Virus record (IMG/VR): IMGVR_UViG_3300025325_000113
Coordinates: 1 to 28,330 of that record
Source of the DNA: a virus
Length of the DNA stretch: 28,330 nt
Direction: 5' to 3' (one strand)
Shown here: positions 5,400 through 13,456 of the stretch, in pieces
Position numbering within the stretch: position 1 is the stretch's first letter
Layout of the letters: every line of letters begins with the position of its first letter
The notes under the pieces: model-generated
The model's database searches: none
The model's input: the letters and a program-made list of their open reading frames with translations, nothing else
Told to the model about the DNA's origin: nothing
Translations under genes and position numbers: made by a program

Positions 5400-6702
5400 G
5401 CGCATCAAGCCCCTGGGCCTGATGAAGGGGGCCCAGACGGACTTCTATCTCTCGGAGAAGAGGTTCCCCGCCCTCATTGGGGGACGTGGAGCAGGCAAGA
5501 CGTGGGCGCTCTGCCTCAAGGCTTACAACCTCTGCCTGAAGTACCCCGGCATTCGGGGCGTACTTACAGAGCCGACGTTCGACATGATCCGCCGAAATCT
5601 AGTCCCGGTCTGGGAGAAGCAGTTCAAGGGCATAAACGGCTGGGGTTGGCGCATCTTCCATGACGGTGTGCCGTCCGAGATCGCCTTCGCCAATGCTTCG
5701 GTGATCGATTTGCGGCCGGCGACAGCCGACCAGGCGGGAAAGTTCGAGGGGCCGACCTATGGTTTCGGGGCGATGGATGAGATAAAGGAAGGGGACCAGT
5801 TTCCCGTTTTCATGGCGATGCTGCCATCCGTCCGCGCCCCCGAAACACCCCAGCAACTATTCGTGGCGACGACGCCGGAGCGCATCCGTCCTTGGATTAA
5901 GAGGATTTGGACGGAGAACGTCAGTCCCATAACGCGAGAGCCTTTGACTGCCGAGCACTACCCTAAGTTCCGCGCCGAGACAGACGACAACTATAACCTG
6001 GATAAAGAAACGAGGGCGATGTGGCATGAACTGTACGGCAACTCCCGCCTGGCTGACCAGATGCTGCGTGGGATGGACGTGGCCTTGGAGGGGATCGCCT
6101 TCGAGGACTTCACGGAGGCGCACATCGGTGAACCCCCTCCGGGGACGGTGTTCAAGCGCACCCTTGCGGGGCTGGACTTTGGCGCTACCTCCCCCACCTC
6201 CATGCACGAGATCAGACTCGATACTAATAGCGACGTGTGGATCACCCGCGAGTTCTACAAACGTAATATGACCGATTACGACTGGATCGCCGCCGCCGGT
6301 GAATGGAACATCCCCCTTGTAATCTGTGACCCTTCGCGGTCGGACAAAGAACTGGAAGACATGAGGCGGAAGTACTGCGTGAGAATCCAGCGCGCCCGCC
6401 CTCCGGCCAAACGGTTTGAGGAGAGAGTGCGGCTTCTCAGAACCCGCCTGGCCCCCGGCACGGACGGCCACATAAGGTTCCACATCTCCCGCAACTGCCC
6501 CAACGCCATCAGTGAGATACAGAACCTGGCCTTCGCTGAACTAAAGTTGGGGGAGTACCAAGTAGATAGATGGGAGCCGGGTTCCCTCGATCACGCCTTC
6601 GATGATATATGCTATGGTTTATCTGAGATTGACCTGCCGAGCTACGAGTATCACCCAACCGCTGTTTCATGGTTCGGACGGACAATGAGGGCAGGCGTAT
6701 GA
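5386..6702 (+). CDS. terL: Terminase large subunit
   Basis: This 438-aa protein is the ATP-driven DNA packaging motor and headful or cos nuclease, which docks on the portal. The ATPase half has Walker A GGRGAGKT at residues 32-39, a Walker B-type FGAMDE at about 127-132 and a coupling motif VATTP at 160-164. The nuclease half has an acidic residue in LAGLDFG (D264), VICDPS (D315) and DHAFDD (402-407), the usual three-acid arrangement of RNase H-like terminase nucleases. Length and motif order fit a complete enzyme. The GTG start at 5386 overlaps the previous gene and has a weak ribosome binding site; ATG at 5422 is an alternative. The stop overlaps the portal start as ATGA. Confidence 0.95.
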   Translation: MVVAERIKPLGLMKGAQTDFYLSEKRFPALIGGRGAGKTWALCLKAYNLCLKYPGIRGVLTEPTFDMIRRNLVPVWEKQFKGINGWGWRIFHDGVPSEIAFANASVIDLRPATADQAGKFEGPTYGFGAMDEIKEGDQFPVFMAMLPSVRAPETPQQLFVATTPERIRPWIKRIWTENVSPITREPLTAEHYPKFRAETDDNYNLDKETRAMWHELYGNSRLADQMLRGMDVALEGIAFEDFTEAHIGEPPPGTVFKRTLAGLDFGATSPTSMHEIRLDTNSDVWITREFYKRNMTDYDWIAAAGEWNIPLVICDPSRSDKELEDMRRKYCVRIQRARPPAKRFEERVRLLRTRLAPGTDGHIRFHISRNCPNAISEIQNLAFAELKLGEYQVDRWEPGSLDHAFDDICYGLSEIDLPSYEYHPTAVSWFGRTMRAGV

Positions 6703-8549
6703 CAGAGCCCGACGCTACCGAAATCAAGGCGTATTACGATCGCCAGAAGACCCGTGGCAGTCAGCCCCAACTCGACTCCTGGATGCTGGACATGTACCTC
6801 CAGGAGAACCTCATCTCCGCCCGCCCGCCGGACAAGGCGGGGACGCGGGTGGAGCGGGTCAAGGCTGGTCTCGCGGGCCTCACCGTGGACCAGGACACCA
6901 ACGTCCTCTCCGGCGAGAAGCGCGCCCACGTTACATCCAGGGGGAACGATGAGCACGCCGAGAAGCTGGAGGCGTTTATCGACGGCTCGATGCACGTTAT
7001 GGAGGAAGAAGACCCCGTGACCGATCCCGCCACTCAGGACTTAAGGATTTTCGGTCGCTGCGCCTCCCTCGGCCCTGTCCAAGACCCCAAACTCTGGGGC
7101 GACGAGGAGCTGAAGAAACTCGTAGACGAGATGAATGAGGCCGGGGACGCCGAGACCTACAAGGAAAAAGACAAGGCGGTGGAGGCGTTCAAGCGTGACA
7201 ACTTCCCGATAGTCTGGCAGCATATCCCCGCCGACTCATTCTTCCCTACGTTTAAGAGGGGAAGAGAGCTGAGCAAGTGCGTCTGGGTCAAGAAGATGTA
7301 CCGTGACGACGTGGAGGCGGAGTTCGGGGAAATCCTGGACGCCAGGGATAAGAAAACTGAAGAGATTGAGGTCCTGGAGTACGCCGACGAGTATGTCCTC
7401 AAGACGGTGCTCAACACCTCCACGCCGAAAGAGGTGAGAAGATGGGAGCACGGCATGAGGGTCGGTGGGAAACGGGTCGTGCCGGTCGCCTTTGAGGAGG
7501 TGGACAGGCTCCCCGCCAACAACAAGGGTTGGGTCTGGAAGGGGGCGCTGTTTCACGTCCGGGGCGGGTTGGAGGCGATAGACGAGACCCTGACCGACAT
7601 CTTCACCAACATCCACGAGCACACAACAACAGGGACATTCACCAAACTCAATCCTGCTCTCAGGACAGGTGTAGACGGCTGGCCGAGGGAGGTCAGGGTC
7701 GGGGCGGGCATCAACACCGAACTCCTCATCAATGAAGACATAGGCCGCGTCCCCGTCCCTCAGATAACCGAGCAGACATTCTCATTCCTGGCCTTGATGA
7801 AGGGTCTGGTGGATCAGGTAGCGACCAACCGCCCGGCCCTCCAGGGCACCGGCCCCTCCGGGCAATCGGCGGTCAACCTGGCCACCTCAAACGCCATCGG
7901 TAAGGCGGAGTTAAAACGCTCGCACAGAGCGTTGAACCGCTGGCTCACCAAGTCCGCGCGGCTGGCCTTCGCCTCCGTCGTCGCTCTCAACAAGAGCTTC
8001 CCCGATATCCCCGACAAGGTGACAGTCCGATCCGCTACCAGACGATTAGAAGAGCGCTCAAAAGAGATAGCGGTAACGCCCGCCGACGTAAAGGACTACT
8101 TCCACCTCGTCACGGTAACTGTCAGCCTGAACCTTCCCGTGAACCAAGGCGCCGATGCCCAGACAGCCTCTGTGCTAGTCCAGGCGGGACTAGCGGACGA
8201 ACTCACGGCGAGAGAGCTAATCCTGAACTGGGAAAACCCAATGGAGGTAGAGGAGAGACGGGCGAAGATTAAACTCATGCGAAGCACCGTCGCCGTTCTG
8301 AATGCTATACAGCTTCAGAGAATGACCGCATCGGCGCAGGCGGGCACGATCCCAGTTGCGGAACTAATCCAAAAGTCCTTCTCCATTACTCAGGCTGCTC
8401 AGCAAGCCCTGGTGATGGCACTGGAAGAGGATGGAGAGGACATTTCGGCTTTCACTGGCGTTCCCTCACCAGGCCGGTCATTGAACAATCAGGCCGAAGC
8501 GGGTAGGGTATCACAGATGTCGGAGCTTCAAGGAATGGGGCTGCAGTGA
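6699..8549 (+). CDS. Portal protein
   Basis: This 616-aa protein forms the ring at one capsid vertex, through which TerL pumps DNA and to which the tail attaches. The start at 6699 is chosen for the ATGA overlap with TerL and the GAGGG site. The position immediately after TerL, the length and the region RPALQGTGPSGQSAVNLATS (about residues 377-396) are typical of phage portals. So is the C-terminal ELILNWENPMEVEERRAKIKL helix. The N-terminal third is acidic and helical. The last codons overlap the next gene as GTGA. Confidence 0.88.
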   Translation: MTEPDATEIKAYYDRQKTRGSQPQLDSWMLDMYLQENLISARPPDKAGTRVERVKAGLAGLTVDQDTNVLSGEKRAHVTSRGNDEHAEKLEAFIDGSMHVMEEEDPVTDPATQDLRIFGRCASLGPVQDPKLWGDEELKKLVDEMNEAGDAETYKEKDKAVEAFKRDNFPIVWQHIPADSFFPTFKRGRELSKCVWVKKMYRDDVEAEFGEILDARDKKTEEIEVLEYADEYVLKTVLNTSTPKEVRRWEHGMRVGGKRVVPVAFEEVDRLPANNKGWVWKGALFHVRGGLEAIDETLTDIFTNIHEHTTTGTFTKLNPALRTGVDGWPREVRVGAGINTELLINEDIGRVPVPQITEQTFSFLALMKGLVDQVATNRPALQGTGPSGQSAVNLATSNAIGKAELKRSHRALNRWLTKSARLAFASVVALNKSFPDIPDKVTVRSATRRLEERSKEIAVTPADVKDYFHLVTVTVSLNLPVNQGADAQTASVLVQAGLADELTARELILNWENPMEVEERRAKIKLMRSTVAVLNAIQLQRMTASAQAGTIPVAELIQKSFSITQAAQQALVMALEEDGEDISAFTGVPSPGRSLNNQAEAGRVSQMSELQGMGLQ

Positions 8550-8848
8550 CGAAAGAAGATAAGTTTGTCGTCAGCCTAGAACGCGCAGGCCGGGCCGCGT
8601 TCGAGTTCGGGGAGCGCTATCTCAAGAAGATGACGGAGATGATGGACCGCGAACTAGGCTCCACTAAAGTTGATCCCGGCACCGAACTTCTTGACTACGC
8701 TAGAGTCCGCCATGACCCCGATATGCTCCGGCAGGCGTTCCTGGAGCCCCTGCGGGCGAGGCTGGGCAAGGGTAAGGGGAATGAAGCATTCGTGAAGTAC
8801 GTCCAGGACATGGAGGCGAAGCTGTTCGCTACGGACGGGACAGAATAA
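8546..8848 (+). CDS. Portal-linked small hypothetical
   Basis: A 100-aa, mostly helical protein starts at a GTG that overlaps the portal stop (GTGA), so it is translated by coupling. It begins MTKEDKFVVSLERAGRAAFE and ends VKYVQDMEAKLFATDGTE. It could be a small head-assembly or portal accessory protein by position only. It ends six bases before the stop of a convergent gene on the minus strand. Confidence 0.7.
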   Translation: MTKEDKFVVSLERAGRAAFEFGERYLKKMTEMMDRELGSTKVDPGTELLDYARVRHDPDMLRQAFLEPLRARLGKGKGNEAFVKYVQDMEAKLFATDGTE

Positions 8849-8854
8849 GGGCTA

Positions 8855-9157
8855 CTAATGACACCGCGTCGTTGCGAACCCGCCGAACAACTCGGTTGTC
8901 GTGCAGGAAAAGGTATTATCGATGACTGAACCCTCCGCTCCCTGCGCCCCAGGGAAACCTCGCGGACCGATAGGCCCCGCCGAGCCCTGTATTCCCCGTA
9001 TACCTTGCGGCCCCGCCGGGCCGGTTGCGCCGATAGCGCCCTCCTCGCCCGCCGGGCCAGGCTCAACTAGCCACTCGTTGACGGCAACCGCCATCCCGAA
9101 CTGGCTGAGTAGAATCACCAGAACGGTGACGGGAATCCAGAGCTTTTTAAGCGACAT
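8855..9157 (-). CDS. Membrane-anchored collagen-like protein
   Basis: A 100-aa protein starts [20 protein letters not shown], a lysine-positive end followed by a hydrophobic stretch that would act as a signal peptide or signal anchor. Residues 34-76 are 14 uninterrupted Gly-X-Y triplets ([19 protein letters not shown]...). This is the collagen signature that drives trimeric triple helices in bacterial and phage proteins. The C-terminus has two cysteines (C85, C99) that could form disulfides outside the cytoplasm. The start at 9155-9157 is chosen because GGAGGG lies eight bases upstream; an in-frame ATG at 9196 lies inside the next gene. Most phage collagen repeats are in tail fibres. The export signal here instead suggests the host envelope. 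Confidence 0.82.
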   Translation of the reverse strand: MSLKKLWIPVTVLVILLSQFGMAVAVNEWLVEPGPAGEEGAIGATGPAGPQGIRGIQGSAGPIGPRGFPGAQGAEGSVIDNTFSCTTTELFGGFATTRCH

Positions 9158-9158
9158 C

Positions 9159-9524
9159 TCATTTCCCTCCATGCCGCTCGTAGACCCTTGCGGCATCCGT
9201 GCAGCAGAAGCATGGGCCTTTGCCCGTAAGGGCGCGGCCTCGGTGGTAGCGTTCGTACAGCGCGTCGGCGTTGGCCTGGCCCTTCACATCCATAACCGCT
9301 GCGGCCTGAATGACGCCTTTGCGAAGCAGGCTAACCATATAGCCAAATGGCTTCTGGACAGCATAGCCATTCGCCATCTCGTCCTGAACTTGCGCCAGCG
9401 CAGCCCGAACCAGCGGCGCCCCGTATTCGTCCACGATGGGGGCCACGGTATCGGTGCGGATTCCCCAACAAACGGCAACCTCCATAATCGCCGCGTCAAC
9501 TTCAACCTCAGCGTCATACGGCAT
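9159..9524 (-). CDS. Hypothetical protein, possible replication-type helical domain
   Basis: The 121-aa protein starts [20 protein letters not shown]. Residues about 20-75 are helical and include [17 protein letters not shown]. The pattern P-x-GY-hydrophobic-LLRKG recalls the end of small DnaD or replication-initiator-like helical domains, but the match is loose. The C-terminus has CFCC. The chosen ATG has AGATAGGA upstream, resembling the leaders of the left-arm genes; a GTG at 9551 is the alternative. The stop lies one base from the collagen gene start, so the two form an operon. Confidence 0.65.
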   Translation of the reverse strand: MPYDAEVEVDAAIMEVAVCWGIRTDTVAPIVDEYGAPLVRAALAQVQDEMANGYAVQKPFGYMVSLLRKGVIQAAAVMDVKGQANADALYERYHRGRALTGKGPCFCCTDAARVYERHGGK

Positions 9525-9558
9525 TTCGTAATGTCCTATCTTCGCCCCCACCCCTCCC

Positions 9559-9586
9559 GGTACTGGTACTGTTCAGTTCCAGTTCC
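9559..9586. repeat. Dyad of doubled hexamers
   Basis: GGTACT occurs twice in tandem, and AGTTCC occurs twice in tandem four bases later. The two halves are reverse complements with two mismatches in 13 positions and a TT centre. It lies 35 bases upstream of the leftward cassette, where it could be an operator for a dimeric regulator or a structure in the leader RNA. Confidence 0.55.
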
Positions 9587-9705
9587 AGATATGCTACGAA
9601 GTAGCTTCCATCGGTGCGCCCGCCTGCGCGTGCGCGGGTTCCTCTTTCCACTCGTTATCCCCAGTTTAAGGATGCGCCTGACCGCCCCCTGGGACGAGGC
9701 AAGAT

Positions 9706-9734
9706 TTGACATATTGAGCCGTAGCGACGATAAT
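9706..9734 (+). promoter_or_regulatory. Rightward sigma70-like promoter
   Basis: A consensus TTGACA (9706-9711) is followed after exactly 17 bases by GATAAT (9729-9734, five of six matches). The expected start of transcription is near 9741. This places the dyads at 9751 and 9784 in the 5' leader of the large virion-protein gene. It is one of the best promoter matches in the window. Confidence 0.75.
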
Positions 9735-9750
9735 GGTGACGAGTCGTCAA

Positions 9751-9770
9751 GGGCAGGGTACACCTTGCCC
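9751..9770. promoter_or_regulatory. Imperfect palindrome just after promoter
   Basis: GGGCAGGGTACACCTTGCCC matches its own reverse complement at 16 of 20 positions. It starts about 10 bases after the predicted transcription start. It shares CAGGGTA with the perfect palindrome at 9784-9807, so both could be sites for one repressor. Confidence 0.5.
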
Positions 9771-9783
9771 GGTCGCCTTGTCA

Positions 9784-9807
9784 ATACCCTGTCTCCCGAC
9801 AGGGTAT
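9784..9807. promoter_or_regulatory. Perfect 10-bp inverted repeat
   Basis: ATACCCTGTC and GACAGGGTAT flank TCCC. The arms are perfectly complementary. It ends 22 bases before the ATG at 9830 and contains the first two bases of an upstream in-frame ATG at 9806. No T-tract follows on either strand, so it is more likely an operator or leader RNA hairpin than a terminator. Confidence 0.7.
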
Positions 9808-9829
9808 GCGGCTATCTGGGGGCTATCTG

Positions 9830-12800
9830 ATGGCCCGCCGCTATAGCCCCTTCCGCTGGCAGGCCCCCATGTCCCGCCTGCGGTTTTCTCAACTGCGCCT
9901 TCAGTCCGAAGCTCAGCGGTCGAAGGACCTGGACGAGCTGGAGGCGTTCTCTCGTACCCCCTCACCGTTCGCTGGGCCATCGCCACGAGAGCCGCTCGAC
10001 ATCTTGGCTAAGCGCACAGGACTAATCTCACAGGAGGGCGGCCTGCGGGTCGAAGTTCCCAGAATCGGGGCTCGTCCAGGTGGGCCCTATATGGGAACGG
10101 ACATTCTGGGGCCTGATGTGCCACGCCGCCACATCTTTGGGCAGGAGGCGCAAGCGTTCGCGGAAGAAGTCGCCCCGCGTGAGCACCGGAAATACCCCAT
10201 CCCTGAGAGCGTTGCGGAGCGGTTCGGTGTTCCTGGGCGCATAGCCCGCGAAGTGACGGCCGTAGACCCAACAACATTCATGCTCGCGCCGCTGTTTGGC
10301 CCCTCCGTCTTCCGTGGGGCTGCCGCTGGAGCCCGACAAGCCCCAACAGCGGCACAGCTTGCAGGCACAGCTCTAACCAGCGTGGGCGCGGATATTCCTG
10401 TCGCGGCGGGGCAGATTGGCCGTGCTGGGCTTCGGGCCGTAAGAAGCGAGATCGGCGGCGTGGCCCCTGAGCTGGCCGCCCGGCGCACCGCTCTCTTCCA
10501 GGAATCGCGGGCTCTGGAGATTCGTGCCCAGGACTTGACTAATGAGCGCTTCGGCTTCGGCACGTCGCTGGACGACGCCGCCCGCCGTGACCCTGAGATT
10601 GGCGGCATGGTGGACAGGGCGACCCAGGTGCGGAACGAGATAGCCGCCCTGGGCACCGAAGGCGGGGGCAGAGCGCCACGCAAGCCCGCGCCGGAGGGGG
10701 CGCTCTTAACTAACGATGTGCCTAGCGGCCCAGCGATTCAGAAGCGGCTCCGCGAGGTTGAAAAGAGTCTGGCGAAGCCTCGTCCCGGCAACCGCAAAGC
10801 CCTCATTACGGAGCGCGCTCAACTCCAAGCGCAGGCTGAAATCGATGCTGTTACTGGGTCCGGCAGACCACTCACTGACCAACTAGACGAGATTAACGCC
10901 GAACTCGCAGCGGTGCAGAATGAATCGAGGACTCGCAGCCTACCATTTCGTGGTCGTAGAACATATCGTGGGTTCGTGCCCTCTAAAGGGATAGAGGGCG
11001 GAGTGCGTCGTGGCGGGACGTTTGCAGAGCCGCCGAACGCCTACCCCGACTTGACGACCGCTGAATTAGTGGCACGCGAGAAAGTTTACCGTGAGTTCAG
11101 CGACAGTGCGAGACTTGAGCCTGTAGAGGTCGTTGCCCGTGAAGTTCCCTCCGAGGGCGGGGCCGTTCCTCCTGTGGGGCGACCTCCTTCCGGCCCCGCC
11201 CTCCCTCCTGAGCCGCCTGTTCCGCCGCGAGAACCGCCGGAAGGATTCGCCGCCAACATCCGGTTGAGCAAATATCCCGAAGAGATTCGCGCAGCCCTCC
11301 AGGAGTGGGTTGACGCTAACCCAGAGGCTGTGCAGGCAGCGAGACGCGGGGTGCGTTCCGATGCGCAAGTTATGGAAGATGCCCGGCTTCTTGTTGAGGA
11401 ACAGGGCGGTAATTTCTCCAAACTCCAACGCCGTTGGAAGCCTGGCGAGGCATGGAACGCCGAGGAAATCGCGGCCATTCGGGGAACCCTACGAAGCAAG
11501 ACCGAGGCTGTGCTGGAAGCCGCTAATGCGGCCCGCGCCGTAGATTCAACGGAGAACCATGCCCGGCTGATTTTAGCCATGCGGGAGCAGGCGCAAGTCC
11601 AGCAGGCCGTTCATGGCGTCACGGCTGAAGCAGGAAGAGCGTTGCGGTCCTTCCGGCAGGAAGCCTTCGATGCCATTGCGTCCAACGATACCCAAAAACT
11701 ACAGGAACTTATGCGGCGGATGGGGCTTGATAAAGGGAAGCTCGACGCTTTCGCTGACCGCATATCCAGCCTTGACCTGAACAACCCAGTGGAGGTCAAC
11801 AACTTCTTGCGTAGCGTGGATAAGCCGAAGTTCGGTGACTACGTTATGGAGTTCTGGATCAACAGCATCCTTTCAGGGCCAAAAACGCACATCATCAACT
11901 CAATCTCTAACACGCTCTTCGCAGCGATGTCGCCGGTAGAACGCGGCTTGGCGGCAATAGTTGATGTGCCGCTGGCGCGGCTTCAGGGGCGAGCCGGGCA
12001 ACGGTTCCTTCGGGAAGTCCCCGCTGATGCCGCTGGCGCACTATTTGGTATCCCTGAAGGCGTCAGGGCGGGGCTCAGGACGCTCAGGGACGGCATTACG
12101 CCAGCCCAAGCCTCCAAGTGGGAGTTTCGCCGCACGGCCTTTCCTGGTGTCGCTGGGCGTGTCATCCGTCTGCCTGGGACACTACTGGAGGCGGCGGACT
12201 CATTTTTCTACGCAATCAACTATCGGGCAGCGCTCAATAGTGGGATTATCCGGCAGGCCCGATCCGAGGGCTTACGCGGCGCGAAACTTGTAGAGCGCAT
12301 CGCCGATCTGAAGATGAATCCGGCGGCTGATCTGATCTCTAGGGCTGCCGGGACTGCCGAATACAGGCTTTTCCGCGCTGAGCCAGGCAAGATTATGCGT
12401 GGGTTCATGTCCTTGCGCGAGACTATTCCTGGCGGACGTTTCGTCCTACCCTTCCTTCGGACTCCAGGCAATCTGTTGGCCGCCGGCTTGGAGCGCTCAC
12501 CATTAGGACTGGCGAATCCGTCTCTATGGCGCAACCTGGCGACCAAGAGTCCAGAAGCGTCCGACCAGATAGCGCGCCTACTGTTGGGATCAGGCATTGC
12601 CGCCGGCTTGGGCACGATGATTGCCAGCGGAACCCTAGAAATCACGGGGAACGTTCCGACAAACGCAGCCGCGCGTGACCGCTTCTTCCGCGAGGGCAAG
12701 CAACCCTTCGCCATCAAGATTGGCGGTCAATGGATTCAGTATAGAAGGTTAGAGCCATTTAACCAGTCGCTCGCGCAACTAGCGGCATTCAAGGATGCGG

Positions 12801-13456
12801 TGGATGCGGGAGACGCTAAAAACGCTAATCAGATAGCGGCGCAACTTATCACGACTATCGGCAACAACCTCGTCAGTCAGACCTACCTTTCGGGCCTAAG
12901 CGATTTTCTAGACGCCATCTCGGACCCGGCGCAGGCTGGCGCCCGGTGGGGAGAACGGATAGCTACAGGCTTTGTGCCCGCTAGCGCAGCGCTACGGACA
13001 GTCGCCCAGGTGACCGACCCGACCGTCCGTCGGCCAGAGGGCTTGCTGGAGCAATTCCAGGCGGGCATTCCTATCCTCTCAGAGGAAGTCCCACCACGAC
13101 TGACAGCATTCGGTCGGCCAGCAACGAGGGAGACTGCGCCCTGGTCGCCAATTACGGTGACACCTGAAAAACAAAGCTTTGTCGATGCCGAACTGGAGCG
13201 CCTGGGCGTTGAGGTCGGTTTCGTCGGGGATTCGATTGGGGGCTATGCGCTCAACCGTGAGGAGCAATCTCGCTACCAAGAGTTAGCCGGGCAGGTCGCG
13301 GAACTTGTGCTTACCGACTTAGTTCAGTCAGCGGCGTACCAGTCGTTAAGCGACCCGGACAAAGAGACAGCTATCCGACGGGCTACCGACCGAAGCCGTG
13401 ACGCAGTTCGGGAGTTCCTGATTGAGGAAGCGACACAGAAAGCAGGGGTGCGATGA
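9830..13456 (+). CDS. Giant internal/ejection-type virion protein
   Basis: The start at 9830 (MARRYSPFRWQAPMSRLRFS) is preferred because GGGGGC lies seven bases upstream; an in-frame ATG at 9806 lies inside a hairpin. The product is 1208 aa. The N-terminal 300 residues are Arg/Ala/Pro-rich. A proline-rich linker lies at about 442-472. A helical centre contains AMREQAQVQQAVHGVTAEAGRA. Two motifs, NSILSGPKTHIINSISN (about 678-694) and VLPFLRTPGNLL (about 871-882), are the kind seen in very large phage internal or polyvalent proteins that are packaged in the head and injected with DNA. I cannot see a catalytic motif. It sits between the portal and the scaffold and couples to the next gene by ATGA. 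Confidence 0.7.
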   Translation: MARRYSPFRWQAPMSRLRFSQLRLQSEAQRSKDLDELEAFSRTPSPFAGPSPREPLDILAKRTGLISQEGGLRVEVPRIGARPGGPYMGTDILGPDVPRRHIFGQEAQAFAEEVAPREHRKYPIPESVAERFGVPGRIAREVTAVDPTTFMLAPLFGPSVFRGAAAGARQAPTAAQLAGTALTSVGADIPVAAGQIGRAGLRAVRSEIGGVAPELAARRTALFQESRALEIRAQDLTNERFGFGTSLDDAARRDPEIGGMVDRATQVRNEIAALGTEGGGRAPRKPAPEGALLTNDVPSGPAIQKRLREVEKSLAKPRPGNRKALITERAQLQAQAEIDAVTGSGRPLTDQLDEINAELAAVQNESRTRSLPFRGRRTYRGFVPSKGIEGGVRRGGTFAEPPNAYPDLTTAELVAREKVYREFSDSARLEPVEVVAREVPSEGGAVPPVGRPPSGPALPPEPPVPPREPPEGFAANIRLSKYPEEIRAALQEWVDANPEAVQAARRGVRSDAQVMEDARLLVEEQGGNFSKLQRRWKPGEAWNAEEIAAIRGTLRSKTEAVLEAANAARAVDSTENHARLILAMREQAQVQQAVHGVTAEAGRALRSFRQEAFDAIASNDTQKLQELMRRMGLDKGKLDAFADRISSLDLNNPVEVNNFLRSVDKPKFGDYVMEFWINSILSGPKTHIINSISNTLFAAMSPVERGLAAIVDVPLARLQGRAGQRFLREVPADAAGALFGIPEGVRAGLRTLRDGITPAQASKWEFRRTAFPGVAGRVIRLPGTLLEAADSFFYAINYRAALNSGIIRQARSEGLRGAKLVERIADLKMNPAADLISRAAGTAEYRLFRAEPGKIMRGFMSLRETIPGGRFVLPFLRTPGNLLAAGLERSPLGLANPSLWRNLATKSPEASDQIARLLLGSGIAAGLGTMIASGTLEITGNVPTNAAARDRFFREGKQPFAIKIGGQWIQYRRLEPFNQSLAQLAAFKDAVDAGDAKNANQIAAQLITTIGNNLVSQTYLSGLSDFLDAISDPAQAGARWGERIATGFVPASAALRTVAQVTDPTVRRPEGLLEQFQAGIPILSEEVPPRLTAFGRPATRETAPWSPITVTPEKQSFVDAELERLGVEVGFVGDSIGGYALNREEQSRYQELAGQVAELVLTDLVQSAAYQSLSDPDKETAIRRATDRSRDAVREFLIEEATQKAGVR

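Larger units (their letters stand above)
9525..9829. other. Intergenic control region
   Basis: These 305 bases separate the leftward cassette from the rightward large gene. They hold three dyads (9559-9586, 9751-9770, 9784-9807) and one clear rightward promoter (9706-9734). No convincing leftward promoter was found by eye. A GC-rich patch at 9618-9637 (CCCGC ... GCGGG) could also pair. No ORF with a ribosome binding site was seen. Confidence 0.6.

Noticed and set aside
5857-6483. 208-codon minus-strand ORF inside terL
   Set aside because: It is antisense to conserved TerL motifs and only reflects GC-rich codon bias.
8901-9830. 309-codon plus-strand ORF across the collagen cassette
   Set aside because: It is the antisense of Gly/Pro-rich coding sequence, has no ribosome binding site, and conflicts with two minus-strand genes that have good sites and family signals.
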